From Roseateles violae (GTDB lineage: Bacteria > Pseudomonadota > Gammaproteobacteria > Burkholderiales > Burkholderiaceae_C), in assembly GCF_030410485.1 (NCBI RefSeq), contig NZ_JAUHHC010000007.1, positions 158,213 to 222,212 of the forward strand: 64,000 bases of DNA. Reading direction: 5' to 3'. Below, piece after piece: positions 1 through 9,324 of this stretch. The translations under genes and the position numbers were made by a program. Each line of letters begins with the position of its first letter. The stretch's first letter is position 1. Under the pieces are notes generated by a model that was given only the letters and a program-made list of their open reading frames with translations, was not told the DNA's origin and did not search any database.

Positions 1-7
1 CCGTCAC

Positions 8-2854
8 TCAGCCGGTATTGCGCAGCCCCGCCGCGATGCCGTTGATCGACAGGTGGATGCCGCGCTGCACGCGCTCCAGCGTCGGGTCGTCCGCGCGCTT
101 CTCGGGGGCAATCGCGCGGTAGCGGCGCATCAGCTCGACCTGCAGATGGTTCAGCGGGTCGATATAGGGGAAGCGGTGCTCGATCGAGCGGGCCAGGGCC
201 GGGTTGGCGGCCAGGCGGTCCTTTTCGCCGGTGATCAGGCTCAGCGCTGCCTGCGTGCGCTCGAACTCGGCGCGCACGGCGGTGAAGATCTTCTTTCCCA
301 GGCGGCGGTCCTCGACCAGGTCGACATAGCGCTCGGCGATGCCCAGATCGGTCTTGGCCAGCACCATGTCGAGGTTGGACAGGAGCGTGCGGAAGAAGGG
401 CCACTGGCGGTGCATGCGCTTCAGCAGGGCCAGGCCTTGCTGATGCTGCTCGCTGCCCTCGGCGCCGAGGAAGGCGGCGACGGCCGAGCCGAAGCCGCAC
501 CAGCCGGGCAGGGCGATGCGCGACTGGCCCCAGCTGAAGCCCCAGGGGATCGCGCGCAGATCCTCGATCGCGCGGGTGGCCTTGCGCGAGGCCGGGCGCG
601 AGCCGATGTTGAGCTCGGCGATCTCGCGGATCGGCGTGGCGGCGAAGAAGTAGTCGGCGAAGCCGGGCGTGTCGTAGACCAGGCCGCGATAGGCCTTGAA
701 GCTGGCATCGGACAGGGCCTGGGCCGCGTCGAGGAAGCTCTTCGGCGCGCTCTTGGTCGGGTGCAGCAGCGTGGCCTCCAAGGTCGCGGCGACCAGGGTT
801 TCCAGATTGCGGCGGCCGATCTCGGGGTTGGCGTACTTGCTGTTGATCACCTCGCCCTGCTCGGTCAGGCGTATCTGGCCGTTCACCGTGCCGGGCGGCT
901 GGGCCAGGATGGCCTGGTAGCTGGGGCCGCCGCCGCGGCCGACTGTGCCGCCGCGGCCGTGGAACAGGCGCAAGGTGATGCCGTGCGCGACGCGCAGGCG
1001 CGCGAACATCTCGACCAGGGCGATCTCGGCGCGGTACAGCTCCCAGGAGCTGGTGAACATGCCGCCGTCCTTGTTCGAGTCCGAGTAGCCGAGCATCACG
1101 TCCTGCTCGGCGCCGCCGCGCTTGATCAGGGCCGCGATGCCGGGCAGGGCATAGAACTCGGCCATGATGGTCGGCGCCTCGCGCAGGTCGCCGATGGTCT
1201 CGAACAGGGGCACGACGATCAGATCGCTGATGGCATCGCTGGAGTCCAGGGTGCCGCGCAGCAGACCGACTTCCTTCAAGAGCAGCAGCACTTCCAGGAG
1301 GTCGCTGACCGTCTCGGTGTGCGAGATGATGTAGTGGCGCAGCGCCTCGCGGCCGAAGCGGGCCAGCGCCTCGCGCGCCGCCTCGAAGATCGCCAATTCG
1401 CCTTGCGTCTTCTCGCCGTACGCATGGCCGACGACGCGCAGCGGCCGCGCGTCGGACAGCAGCTTCAGCAGCAGCTCGCGGCGCGCGGCTTCATCCAGGG
1501 CCGCATAGTCGGGCGCGATGCGCGCCGTGGCCAAGAGCTCGGTGATCACCAACTCGTGCTGGTCCGAGCTCTGGCGCAGGTCCAGCGTGGCCAGATGGAA
1601 GCCGAAGACCTGGATCGCCCGCATCAAGGGCTTGAGCCGCGGCGCGATCAGCGCGTCGGCGTGGTGGCTGCGCAGCGAGGCCTCGATCACGCGCAGATCG
1701 GCCAGCAGCTCTTCGGGGCTGCGATAGGGATCCTGCGGCGCGACCGCGTGGCGCAGCGCCTCGGTGCCGGTCAGCTCGGTCAAGGTCGCGGCCAGGCGGG
1801 CGTACATGCCGGTCAGCGCGCGCCGGTAGGGCTCGTCCATCCGGTGCTCGTTGCGATCGGGGCTGCGCTCGGCCAGGGTCTGCATCTCGGGCGTGATGCG
1901 CGCCAGCCGGTAGGAGATCGACAGCTCGGCGCCGAGCTCGTGCAGCTCGGTCAGATAGTGGCGCAGCGCGACCTCGCCCTGGCGGCGCAGCGCATGGTTC
2001 AGCGTCGCGGCCGTCACATTCGGGTTGCCGTCGCGGTCGCCGCCTATCCAGTGGCCCATGCGCAGAAAGCTGTTCAGCTCATGGCCGGGCAGAGCCTCCT
2101 CGAGCTCGGCATAGAGCTTGGGAATCTCGCGCAGAAAGGTCGCGTGGTAGTAGGACAGCGCGTTCTCGATCTCGTCGGCGACGGTCAGCTTCGAATAGCG
2201 CAGCATGCGGGTCTGCCAGAGCTGGGTCACGCGGGCGCGCAGCAGCGCCTCGTTGTCGCGCAGCTCGCGCTCGGTGTGCAGGCCGTCGCGGCGCTCGACC
2301 AGGCCGGCGATCGCGCGCTCGGCGTCGAGGATGCTCTTGCGCTGCACCTCGGTCGGGTGGGCTGTCAGCACCGGCGAGATGAAGCCATGCTGCAGGCTGC
2401 GGGCGATCTCGGCCGGGCGCACGCCGGCCTCGTGCAGGCGCTCCAGCGCAAAGGCCAGCGAGCCCTCGGCCAGGCTGCCGGCGCGCTCGTGGATCTCGCG
2501 GCGGCGCACATGGTGGCGGTCCTCGGCGATATTGGCCAGGTGCGAGAAATAGCTGAAGGCGCGGATCACGCTGACCGTCTGCTCGCCGGACAGGCTCTTC
2601 AAGAGCTTGTCGAAAGTCTTGCCGGCCTGGGCGTCGCGCTTCAGCCGGAAGGCGACCGAGAGCTTGCGGATGCGCTCGACCAGTTCGTAGGCCTCGCGGC
2701 CCTCCTGCTCGCGGATCACCTCGCCGAGGATGCGGCCCAGCAGGCGGATGTCCTCCATCAGGGGCTTGTTCTTGTCGTTGGCGGCGGCGCTCTTGCGCGG
2801 CGCGGCGGCGGATTTGGAGGGCTTGGCGACGGACTTGGCGGGCTTGGCAGGCAT
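8..2854 (-). CDS. ppc: Phosphoenolpyruvate carboxylase
   Basis: This enzyme carboxylates phosphoenolpyruvate to oxaloacetate and so replenishes the TCA cycle; it is cytoplasmic. The 948-residue product has the family's normal length plus a Lys/Ala/Pro-rich N-terminal tail of about 30 residues. Visible hallmarks are the VLTAHPTE motif near residue 165 with the catalytic His, [10 protein letters not shown], and the glycine-rich [16 protein letters not shown] loop in the C-terminal half. The C-terminus ends in NTG, as bacterial PEPCs often do. It is read away from hemC across a 90-bp gap. That gap holds a small perfect inverted repeat, GTAAC-GAA-GTTAC (2876-2888), which could be an operator for either gene, although only one copy was seen. 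The identification is secure. Confidence 0.97.
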   Translation of the reverse strand: MPAKPAKSVAKPSKSAAAPRKSAAANDKNKPLMEDIRLLGRILGEVIREQEGREAYELVERIRKLSVAFRLKRDAQAGKTFDKLLKSLSGEQTVSVIRAFSYFSHLANIAEDRHHVRRREIHERAGSLAEGSLAFALERLHEAGVRPAEIARSLQHGFISPVLTAHPTEVQRKSILDAERAIAGLVERRDGLHTERELRDNEALLRARVTQLWQTRMLRYSKLTVADEIENALSYYHATFLREIPKLYAELEEALPGHELNSFLRMGHWIGGDRDGNPNVTAATLNHALRRQGEVALRHYLTELHELGAELSISYRLARITPEMQTLAERSPDRNEHRMDEPYRRALTGMYARLAATLTELTGTEALRHAVAPQDPYRSPEELLADLRVIEASLRSHHADALIAPRLKPLMRAIQVFGFHLATLDLRQSSDQHELVITELLATARIAPDYAALDEAARRELLLKLLSDARPLRVVGHAYGEKTQGELAIFEAAREALARFGREALRHYIISHTETVSDLLEVLLLLKEVGLLRGTLDSSDAISDLIVVPLFETIGDLREAPTIMAEFYALPGIAALIKRGGAEQDVMLGYSDSNKDGGMFTSSWELYRAEIALVEMFARLRVAHGITLRLFHGRGGTVGRGGGPSYQAILAQPPGTVNGQIRLTEQGEVINSKYANPEIGRRNLETLVAATLEATLLHPTKSAPKSFLDAAQALSDASFKAYRGLVYDTPGFADYFFAATPIREIAELNIGSRPASRKATRAIEDLRAIPWGFSWGQSRIALPGWCGFGSAVAAFLGAEGSEQHQQGLALLKRMHRQWPFFRTLLSNLDMVLAKTDLGIAERYVDLVEDRRLGKKIFTAVRAEFERTQAALSLITGEKDRLAANPALARSIEHRFPYIDPLNHLQVELMRRYRAIAPEKRADDPTLERVQRGIHLSINGIAAGLRNTG

Positions 2855-2944
2855 GGGAGGCTCGTCAGAGGGTGTGTAACGAAGTTACGTAAATCCGACT
2901 TTAGCAGTTTCTTTGGCGGCGCAGGCCTCATCGATAATCGGCGC

Positions 2945-3874
2945 ATGAGTCAGGACAACAACACCATCACCATCGCAACGCGCGAGAGCCGGCTGGCGCT
3001 GTGGCAGGCCGAGCATGTGAAGGCGCTGCTCGAACAGCAGGGCCGGCGCGTCGAATTGCTGGGCATGACCACCCGCGGCGACCAGATCCTCGACCGCACG
3101 CTGTCCAAGGTCGGCGGCAAGGGCCTGTTCGTCAAGGAGCTGGAGACGGCGCTGGAAGAGGGGCGCGCGCAGCTGGCCGTGCATTCGCTGAAGGACGTGC
3201 CCATGGACCTGCCCCAGGGCTTCGAGCTGGTCGCCATCCTCGAGCGTGAGGATCCGCGCGACGCCTTCGTCTCGAACCAGTACGCGAGCCTGGCCGAACT
3301 GCCGCAGGGCGCCCTGGTCGGCACCTCCAGCCTGCGCCGCGTCGTGCAGCTGAAGGCGCTGCGGCCCGATCTGCGCATCGAGCCGCTGCGCGGCAATCTG
3401 GATACGCGGCTGCGCAAGCTCGACGAGGGCGGCTACGACGCGATCGTGCTGGCCGCCGCCGGCCTGATGCGCCTGGGCCTGGCCGAGCGCATCCGCAGCC
3501 GCTTCAGCGAGACCGAGATGATTCCCTGCGCGGGCCAGGGCGCGCTGGGCCTGGAAGTGCGGGCCGACGCGACGGCGCTGAAGGCGGCGCTGGCGCCGAT
3601 GAAGCATCAGCCGACCTGGCTGGCCACGCAGGCCGAGCGGGCGGTGTCGCGCGAGCTTGGCGGCAGCTGCAGCATGCCCCTGGCCGCCCACGCGCGCTGG
3701 GACGGCGGGTCCCTGCAGCTGGCCGTCGCGCTGGGCCATCCGGAGCAGACCGAACGGGCGCTGCTGAAGGCGCAGCTGGCCGCCCCGGTGCGCAGCGAGG
3801 CCGAGGCCCGCGCGCTCGGTGCCCGCGCGGCCCAGGCCTTGCGCGAGCAGGGCGCCGCCGCCTACCTGGCCTGA
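2945..3874 (+). CDS. hemC: Porphobilinogen deaminase (hydroxymethylbilane synthase)
   Basis: HemC polymerises four porphobilinogen molecules to hydroxymethylbilane, the linear tetrapyrrole precursor of haem. The 309-residue length is standard. The protein begins with the family-typical [11 protein letters not shown] segment, has the GTSSLRR motif, and carries the dipyrromethane-cofactor cysteine in GGSCSMP at residue 242. An open frame continues far upstream but lies over ppc and is not coding; the ATG at 2945 is the natural start. No Shine-Dalgarno sequence precedes it. A GATAAT hexamer (2933-2938) ends only 6 nt before the ATG, so the mRNA may be leaderless. It is the first gene of hemC-hemD-hemX-hemY. 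Confidence 0.96.
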   Translation: MSQDNNTITIATRESRLALWQAEHVKALLEQQGRRVELLGMTTRGDQILDRTLSKVGGKGLFVKELETALEEGRAQLAVHSLKDVPMDLPQGFELVAILEREDPRDAFVSNQYASLAELPQGALVGTSSLRRVVQLKALRPDLRIEPLRGNLDTRLRKLDEGGYDAIVLAAAGLMRLGLAERIRSRFSETEMIPCAGQGALGLEVRADATALKAALAPMKHQPTWLATQAERAVSRELGGSCSMPLAAHARWDGGSLQLAVALGHPEQTERALLKAQLAAPVRSEAEARALGARAAQALREQGAAAYLA

Positions 3875-3887
3875 GGCGCGGCCGGCC

Positions 3888-4688
3888 ATGCCCGCCGCGG
3901 ACCGCTTGACGCTGGTGCTGACCCGGCCGCGGCAGCAGGCCGGGGACTGGCTCGCGCGCCTGGCCGAGCAGGGTGTGGAGGCGCTCAGCCTGCCGCTGCT
4001 GGAGATCGATGCCGGCGCGGCCGAGGCGGCCGATGCCGCCTGGGCCGCCTTGCCCGATGCGGCGCTGGCCATGTTCGTCAGTCCGAACGCGGTCGAGCAT
4101 TTCTTTGCCCGCCGACCGGCCGGCGCCGCCTGGCCGGCGCAGACCCTGGCCGCCTGCGTCGGGCCGGGCAGCGCGCGTGCGCTGGAAGCGGCCGGTGTGC
4201 CCGCCGGGCAGATCGTCCAGCCGCCGGCCGACGCGGCCAGCCTCGACTCCGAACATCTGTGGCCGCAGCTGGCCGGCCATGACTGGCGGGGCCGGCTGGC
4301 CCTGCTGCTGCGTGGCGAGGGCGGGCGCGACTGGCTGGCCCAGCGTCTGCGCGAGCACGGCGCCCGTACCCTCTACTTCAGCGTCTACCGCCGCCGCGCG
4401 CCGCGCTTCGACGCGGCGCAGCGCGCGCTGCTGGACGCGATCGTGGCGGCACCGGATCGCCATGTCTGGCTGTTCAGCAGCGCCGAGGCGGTCGGGCATC
4501 TGCCGGAGCTGGCAGCGCAGGACTGGTCGGCGGGCCGCTGCATCTGCACCCACGAGCGCATCGCCGAGGCCGCGCGGCGCCTGGGTTTCGGGCATGTGGT
4601 TTTGGCGCGACCGGAGGCCGCGGCCATCGCCGCCGCGCTCGAAGCGATGCAGGGGCGAACCTACAATCGTCCGCATCGTGATCGATAG
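3888..4688 (+). CDS. hemD: Uroporphyrinogen-III synthase
   Basis: HemD cyclises hydroxymethylbilane with inversion of ring D to give uroporphyrinogen III. The 266-residue product fits the HEM4 family, whose sequence conservation is low. Recognisable features are the N-terminal LTRPRQQAGDW segment, the FVSPNAVEHF motif near residue 65, and the FSSAEAV segment in the second lobe. The start is placed at the ATG 13 nt after hemC, because upstream in-frame codons overlap hemC and look non-coding. The stop overlaps the start of the following hemX by 11 nt. The call rests as much on operon position as on sequence, but both agree. Confidence 0.92.
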   Translation: MPAADRLTLVLTRPRQQAGDWLARLAEQGVEALSLPLLEIDAGAAEAADAAWAALPDAALAMFVSPNAVEHFFARRPAGAAWPAQTLAACVGPGSARALEAAGVPAGQIVQPPADAASLDSEHLWPQLAGHDWRGRLALLLRGEGGRDWLAQRLREHGARTLYFSVYRRRAPRFDAAQRALLDAIVAAPDRHVWLFSSAEAVGHLPELAAQDWSAGRCICTHERIAEAARRLGFGHVVLARPEAAAIAAALEAMQGRTYNRPHRDR

Positions 4689-5829
4689 CCCCCCCAACCC
4701 TGCTGCCGACGGCCCCGCGCCGAATCCCGCCGTCCCGCCCGCCGCCGTTGCGCCTGCCGCGCCCGGCCTGCCGACCTGGCTGTCCCTCCTCATGCTGCTG
4801 CTGGCGCTGGCCTGCGTGGTCGCGATCGGCCTGGCCTGGCAGAGCCTGAACCGCCAGCAGGCGGTCGAGCAGGAACTGGTGCGGCGCCAGGAAGCCGGCC
4901 GCCAGGACGCCGGCGAGGCGCGTGCGACGGCGCGCCAGTCGCAGGAGTTGAGCCGCGACACCGCCGCCAAGCTGGCCCTGCTGGAGGCGCGGCTGGCCGA
5001 GGTGGCCTTGCAGCGCGGCCAGCTGGAGGAGTTGATCCAGTCGATGTCGCGCTCGCGGGACGAGAACGTGATCGGCGATATCGAGGCCTCGATTCGCGTT
5101 GCCCTGCAGCAGAGCTCGATCACCGGCAGCGCCGAGCCGCTGGTCGCGACCCTGCGCCAGGCCGACGAGCGCCTCCTGCGCTACAAGCAGCCGCGCATGG
5201 AAGGCGTGCGCCGCGCGGTCGCCCGCGATCTGGACCGCGTCAAGGCGGTCAGCGTGGTCGACGTGTCGACGCTGACGATCAAGCTTGACGAGGTCGTGCG
5301 CCTGCTCGATGAGTTGCCGCTGCTGTCGAATGCCGAGCGTGCCAGCGAGGCCGCGCGGCCGCGCGGCACCGAGGCGCCGAAGGCGGTCGCCCGGCCGGCG
5401 GCGGCGCCCGCTGAGGCGGCCGATGCCGACGAGGGGCCGGTGGCGAGCTGGTGGCGCCAGGCGCGCGGCCAATGGCTGGCATGGAGCGCACGCGTCTGGG
5501 ACGAGGCGCGCAGCCTCTTGCGCGTGACCCGCATCGAACATCCGGAGGGCATGCTGATCGCGCCGGAGCAGAGCTTCTTCCTGCGCGAGAACCTCAAGCT
5601 GCGCCTGCTGAACGCGCGGCTGGCCCTGCTGAGCCGCCAGTTCGATACCGCGCAGGCCGATCTGCGCGATACGCAGGAGATGCTCAACCGCTACTTCGAC
5701 ACCCGTTCGCGCAAGGTCGTCTCGGCCAGCGAGCTGCTGCGCCAGGTCGCCGGCCAGGCGCGCCAGGTCAATGTGCCGCGGCCCGACGACACGCTGGCGG
5801 CGCTGGCCGCCGCGGCGGCCGGACGCTGA
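4678..5829 (+). CDS. hemX: HemX-like uroporphyrinogen-III C-methyltransferase family membrane protein
   Basis: This inner-membrane protein of about 383 residues belongs to the HemX family that follows hemD in many proteobacteria. Despite the inherited methyltransferase name, the family lacks the methyltransferase domain and its biochemical role is unsettled. A Pro/Ala-rich cytoplasmic tail is followed by one transmembrane helix at about residues 35-55. Then comes a long Gln/Glu/Arg-rich coiled coil (about 60-130) and a helical C-terminal periplasmic region. The GTG at 4678, overlapping hemD, is the best start, because the only nearby ATG lies inside the membrane helix. A TACAAT hexamer 10 nt upstream inside hemD could be an internal promoter. 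Confidence 0.85.
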   Translation: MIDSPPNPAADGPAPNPAVPPAAVAPAAPGLPTWLSLLMLLLALACVVAIGLAWQSLNRQQAVEQELVRRQEAGRQDAGEARATARQSQELSRDTAAKLALLEARLAEVALQRGQLEELIQSMSRSRDENVIGDIEASIRVALQQSSITGSAEPLVATLRQADERLLRYKQPRMEGVRRAVARDLDRVKAVSVVDVSTLTIKLDEVVRLLDELPLLSNAERASEAARPRGTEAPKAVARPAAAPAEAADADEGPVASWWRQARGQWLAWSARVWDEARSLLRVTRIEHPEGMLIAPEQSFFLRENLKLRLLNARLALLSRQFDTAQADLRDTQEMLNRYFDTRSRKVVSASELLRQVAGQARQVNVPRPDDTLAALAAAAAGR

Positions 5830-5847
5830 TCGGGGGCCATCGCCATC

Positions 5848-7083
5848 ATGCGTACCGTGATCTGGCTGGTGCTGCTGTTCGCCGTGGCCGTCGTTGCCGC
5901 GCTGACCCTGGGCAGCAACGACGGCCTGGCCTCCTTCTACTGGAACGGCTGGCGGCTCGATGTCTCGCTGAATCTGTTCCTCCTGGTCCTGGTCGGCAGC
6001 TGCTTCGCGCTGGTGACGGCGATCAACACGCTCAACTCGCTGGTCAGCCTGCCACGGCGTGCGCGCGAATGGCGGGTCGCGCAGCGCGAGCGCAGTGCGC
6101 AGTTGGCCTTGCGCGAGGCGCTGGCCGAGTTTTTCGGTGCCCGCTACAGCCGCGCACAGAAGGCGGCGCAGAAGGCGCTGAGCATCCAGGCGCAGACACC
6201 CGAGCTGGCGCAGGACCAGGACTTCACCGCGCTGAGCCACCTGATGGCGGCCGGCAGCGCGCACCGGCTGCAGGACCGCCGCCGGCGCGACGAGCATTTG
6301 CAGCAGGCGCTGGGCCTGGCCAGGCGCGGCGCGCTGGAGGAGGGCGCGCGGCTGCTGGCGGCCGAATGGGCGCTGGACGATCGCGATGCCGGCCGCGCGC
6401 TGAGTCTGCTGGCCGAGCTGAGTCCCGGCGTCGGCCGGCGCACGCAGGCGCTGCGGCTGAAGCTGCAGGCCGCGCGGCTGGCCGCCAATCCGCTGGAGGC
6501 GCTGCGTACCGCGCGGCTGCTGGCCAAGCACCAGGCCTTCTCCAAGGTTGCCGCGCAGGGCCTGCTGCGCTCACTGGCCTTCGAGGCCCTGAGCAGCGCC
6601 CGCGACGTCGATCAGCTGCGCCAGGCCTGGCAGCAACTGGACAGTGCCGACCGGCGCGATCCGATCGTTGCTTCGCGCGCCGCGCAATGCGCCGCGACCC
6701 TGGGCGCGCCCGATGATGGACGCGGCTGGCTGCGGCCCTTCTGGGACGATATCGGCGAGCTGACGGCCGACGAGCGCGTCGCGCTGGCCGAGGCCCTGGT
6801 GCCGGTCTTGCCCGGCCTGGGCCCCGAATGGCTGCAGCGGCTCGAAGCCGCCGTCGCCCGCTTCCCGCGCGACCGGCATCTGGTCTACGCGCTGGGCCAT
6901 GCGCTGGCCGAGCGCCAGCTCTGGGGCAAGGCGCGCCTGCTGCTGGAGCAGGTGGCCGACGATCGTGCGATGCCGGTCGCCGCGCGCCGGCGCAGCTGGA
7001 TGATGCTGGCGCAGCTGGCCGAGCGCGATGGCGATCTGGAGCGCCGCGCGCGCTGCCACGAGGCGGCGGCCTCGCTGCCCTGA
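5848..7083 (+). CDS. hemY: HemY-type tetratricopeptide membrane protein
   Basis: This is the proteobacterial HemY protein of the haem operon, not the Bacillus protoporphyrinogen oxidase that shares the symbol. The 411-residue product has two N-terminal transmembrane helices (about residues 3-20 and 40-62). A helical, Ala/Leu/Arg-rich TPR-like domain fills the remainder, including the HEMY_N region (ARRAREWRVAQRER). It may act in late haem synthesis or membrane-complex assembly; the family's biochemical function is not established. It is the last gene of the hem operon, 18 nt after hemX and about 70 nt before a tRNA-Arg gene. Confidence 0.9.
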   Translation: MRTVIWLVLLFAVAVVAALTLGSNDGLASFYWNGWRLDVSLNLFLLVLVGSCFALVTAINTLNSLVSLPRRAREWRVAQRERSAQLALREALAEFFGARYSRAQKAAQKALSIQAQTPELAQDQDFTALSHLMAAGSAHRLQDRRRRDEHLQQALGLARRGALEEGARLLAAEWALDDRDAGRALSLLAELSPGVGRRTQALRLKLQAARLAANPLEALRTARLLAKHQAFSKVAAQGLLRSLAFEALSSARDVDQLRQAWQQLDSADRRDPIVASRAAQCAATLGAPDDGRGWLRPFWDDIGELTADERVALAEALVPVLPGLGPEWLQRLEAAVARFPRDRHLVYALGHALAERQLWGKARLLLEQVADDRAMPVAARRRSWMMLAQLAERDGDLERRARCHEAAASLP

Positions 7084-7115
7084 GCCAGCGAGTCGAACAA
7101 AAAAACCGGCTCTCC

Positions 7116-7144
7116 TTGGAGAGACTAAAAAACCATGCTATAGT
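7116..7144 (+). promoter_or_regulatory. Promoter of tRNA-Arg copy 1
   Basis: A -35 box TTGGAG (7116-7121) and a -10 box TATAGT (7139-7144) are separated by 17 bp, with the mature tRNA starting 11 nt after the -10. The -35 sits inside a small palindrome, CTCTCC-TT-GGAGAG. The -10 and the sequence up to the tRNA are repeated exactly before the second tRNA-Arg. Confidence 0.65.
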
Positions 7145-7154
7145 GCAAGGCTTC

Positions 7155-7231
7155 GCGGCTGTAGCTCAGTTGGATAGAGTACTTGGCTACGAACCAAGGG
7201 GTCGTGGGTTCGAATCCTGCCAGCCGCACCA
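7155..7231 (+). tRNA. tRNA-Arg (anticodon ACG), copy 1
   Basis: The 77-nt gene folds as a complete cloverleaf: 7-bp acceptor stem GCGGCTG/CAGCCGC, anticodon stem CTTGG/CCAAG around loop CTACGAA (anticodon ACG, wobble A normally deaminated to inosine), and a T loop containing TTCGAAT. The discriminator is A and the 3' CCA is genomically encoded. It decodes CGU/CGC/CGA arginine codons. A near-identical copy lies about 2 kb downstream; apart from position 73 (A here, G there) the two mature sequences are the same. Confidence 0.97.
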
Positions 7232-7250
7232 ATAATAAGAAGAGAATCAA

Positions 7251-7282
7251 CGGGCCAGACGTGCAAACGTCTGGCCCGTTTT
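7251..7282 (+). terminator. Rho-independent terminator of tRNA-Arg copy 1
   Basis: A 12-bp stem, CGGGCCAGACGT with ACGTCTGGCCCG, closes on a GCAA tetraloop and is followed by TTTT. It is placed 19 nt after the tRNA 3' end. The paired changes in the second copy's terminator preserve pairing, supporting the hairpin. Confidence 0.88.
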
Positions 7283-7395
7283 CCTTTGCGGCTTCGCAAG
7301 GCGCTGCGGTTTGGTTGCGCGCCGCCTTGCTTCATGGACCCGGGCAGTGACAATGCCCCGATGCCCAAGCCCGAAGCCGCGTCGCCCTCGCGTTC

Positions 7396-9114
7396 ATGTC
7401 GCTGATCCGCCTGCTCCGCATCGTCGCGCTGCTGCTGGTGGTGGTCACGGTGGCCTTGCTGGCGCTGCTGACCGGTGGGGCCTTGCATGAGCTGGAGCGG
7501 AGCAGCCGGGCGCTGGCGGCGGTGGAGGAATTGCGGCTGGCGCTGCTGGTGGCCGAAAAGGCCTCGCGCGAGCGCGGACCCAGCAATGGCTGGCTCGGCG
7601 AGCCGCTGCCGCATACCGCGCCGGCCCGTCAGCGCCTCGACGAGGCGCGGGGCAAGACCGATGCGGCCTTCGCGGCCCTGCTGGTACGACCCGACTCGGT
7701 CGTGCCCGATCGAGAGCCGCAGCTGGCGCGGGCGAGGCTGGCGCTGGAGCAGGCGCGCCAGCAGATCGATCGCGTCGCCGCCGAGCCGCTGGCGCAGCGC
7801 TCGTCCGAGGCGATCGCTGCCTGCGTGCAAGCGATGGTGGCGGTGATCCGGCAGCTCGCCCCGCTGGTCAGCCAGCTGGCCAACGAGGCGCAGAACGACT
7901 ATCCGCCGATCGGCGATCCGCTGCAGGCCGCGCGGCTGAGCGCCGAGTTGCGCGAGTACGCCGGCCTGCTGGGCTCGCATTTCACCGCCGCGCTGGCGGC
8001 GGGTCGGCCGATGACGCGGGCCGAGCTCGACGCGGTCCAGCACACGCGCGGCCGCATCGACCAGCTGCGCTTTCTGATCTCGGTGCGCCTGGCCCGGCCA
8101 CAGAGCGGCACGCCGACGGCCGAGCTCTGGGAGCGCGCGCAGCAACGCTATTTCGGCACGGCGCTGCCGCTGGCCGAGCAGGTCATCACCGCCAGCCAGG
8201 CCGGCCAGGCACATGCGCTGAGCCCGGCCGCTTTTGCCGAGGCCTATGTGCCGGACATGAACTCGATCCTCGAGGTGCGCGACGCGCTGCTCGAGCAGTC
8301 GCTGGACGGCGCGCGCGCCGCGCGGCGCGAGGCCCTGGGCCTGCTGGGCCTGGTGCTGATCGGTGCAGTGGCGATGGTGGCGGGCCTGGTGGGGCTGCTG
8401 CTGCTGGTGCGGCGGCGCGTCCTCGGGCCGCTGGCGGCGATCGCACAGGCCGTCGACGAGCTGGCCGCGAACCGGCCACTGACGACGCTGACCCCGCTGC
8501 CGCAGGCGCCGGCCGAGGATGGACTGGCCGCGTTGATCCAGGCCGTGCGTGCGCTGCAGGAGCGCACGCAGCGGCTGGCGCTGGAGAAGGAGCGCGATTC
8601 GCTGATTGAGCAGCTGCGCAGTCAATCGAATACCGATGCGCTGACCGGCCTGCTGAACCGGCGTGGCGTCTTCGAGGCGGGCGAGCATCTGCTGGAGCAG
8701 GCGCGCCGGCACGGCTTCGGCGTGACCGCCATCCTGCTTGACGTCGACCATTTCAAGCGCTTCAACGACGAGCTGGGTCATGCCGGCGGCGATGCCGCGC
8801 TGCTCGAGGTGGCCGAAGTGATCCGCGCGCAGATGCGCCGCAGCGATCTGGCCGGACGGCTCGGCGGCGAGGAATTCATCCTCTTGCTGAGCCATTGCGA
8901 GCTCGAGCTCAGCGAGCGCTTCGCGGAGCGCATGCGCAGCGAGCTCGAACAGTTGCCGCCGCGCGCCCAGGGACTGGCGCTGACGGCCAGCTTCGGCGTG
9001 GCCGGCTTTCCGGGGCATGGCGCGAGCCTGGATGAATTGATCTCGCGCGCCGACAAGGCCATGTATCGCGCGAAGACGGCCGGCCGGAACCAGGCCATGA
9101 CCGTCTCGGCCTGA
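7396..9114 (+). CDS. Membrane-bound diguanylate cyclase (GGDEF) with periplasmic sensor domain
   Basis: The protein makes cyclic di-GMP from two GTP. The 572-residue layout is a transmembrane helix (about residues 8-28), a helical periplasmic sensory domain of about 280 residues, a second helix (about 310-335), a HAMP-like linker, a short coiled coil, and a GGDEF domain (about 410-570). The active site is GGEEF at residues 490-494. An RRSD inhibitory site (481-484) sits exactly five residues upstream, so product feedback is likely. No Shine-Dalgarno precedes the ATG, which overlaps the end of a 14-codon reading frame beginning at 7361. The gene stands alone between the two tRNA-Arg units. Confidence 0.93.
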   Translation: MSLIRLLRIVALLLVVVTVALLALLTGGALHELERSSRALAAVEELRLALLVAEKASRERGPSNGWLGEPLPHTAPARQRLDEARGKTDAAFAALLVRPDSVVPDREPQLARARLALEQARQQIDRVAAEPLAQRSSEAIAACVQAMVAVIRQLAPLVSQLANEAQNDYPPIGDPLQAARLSAELREYAGLLGSHFTAALAAGRPMTRAELDAVQHTRGRIDQLRFLISVRLARPQSGTPTAELWERAQQRYFGTALPLAEQVITASQAGQAHALSPAAFAEAYVPDMNSILEVRDALLEQSLDGARAARREALGLLGLVLIGAVAMVAGLVGLLLLVRRRVLGPLAAIAQAVDELAANRPLTTLTPLPQAPAEDGLAALIQAVRALQERTQRLALEKERDSLIEQLRSQSNTDALTGLLNRRGVFEAGEHLLEQARRHGFGVTAILLDVDHFKRFNDELGHAGGDAALLEVAEVIRAQMRRSDLAGRLGGEEFILLLSHCELELSERFAERMRSELEQLPPRAQGLALTASFGVAGFPGHGASLDELISRADKAMYRAKTAGRNQAMTVSA

Positions 9115-9131
9115 TACTGGCCGCATTCTTT

Positions 9132-9161
9132 TTGGACTTCTTCCAAAAAGAATGCTATAGT
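9132..9161 (+). promoter_or_regulatory. Promoter of tRNA-Arg copy 2
   Basis: TTGGAC (9132-9137) and TATAGT (9156-9161) are separated by 18 bp. The -35 and spacer lie within a perfect 11-bp inverted repeat, ATTCTTTTTGG / CCAAAAAGAAT (9125-9135 and 9143-9153). This repeat starts 10 nt after the preceding cyclase stop and may also affect 3'-end formation of that mRNA. Confidence 0.6.
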
Positions 9162-9171
9162 GCAAGGCTTC

Positions 9172-9248
9172 GCGGCTGTAGCTCAGTTGGATAGAGTACT
9201 TGGCTACGAACCAAGGGGTCGTGGGTTCGAATCCTGCCAGCCGCGCCA
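9172..9248 (+). tRNA. tRNA-Arg (anticodon ACG), copy 2
   Basis: This copy has the same sequence and fold as the first, with anticodon ACG and encoded CCA, except that the discriminator base is G instead of A. Both purines are generally compatible with arginine identity, so it is probably functional. The promoter -10 region, the tRNA and the terminator are all duplicated, giving about 150 bp of near-identity with the first unit. Confidence 0.97.
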
Positions 9249-9268
9249 AACAATAAGAAGAGAATCAA

Positions 9269-9302
9269 CGGGCCAGATGCGCAAGCGTCTGGCCCGTTTT
9301 CC
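9269..9302 (+). terminator. Rho-independent terminator of tRNA-Arg copy 2
   Basis: CGGGCCAGATGC pairs with GCGTCTGGCCCG around GCAA and is followed by TTTT. Relative to copy 1, the loop-closing pair is changed from T-A to C-G and one inner C-G to T-G, so the stem is kept despite sequence divergence. Confidence 0.88.
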
Positions 9303-9324
9303 ATTGGGCGATCAACCGCCGCGT

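Noticed and set aside
2876..2888. GTAAC-GAA-GTTAC inverted repeat between ppc and hemC
   Set aside because: A single short copy with no matching site elsewhere in the window; kept only as a remark under ppc.
53..2944. Very long open frame antisense to ppc running into hemC
   Set aside because: It has Gly/Ala/Gln-rich low-complexity translation typical of the opposite strand of high-G+C genes; only the hemC part from 2945 is a real protein.
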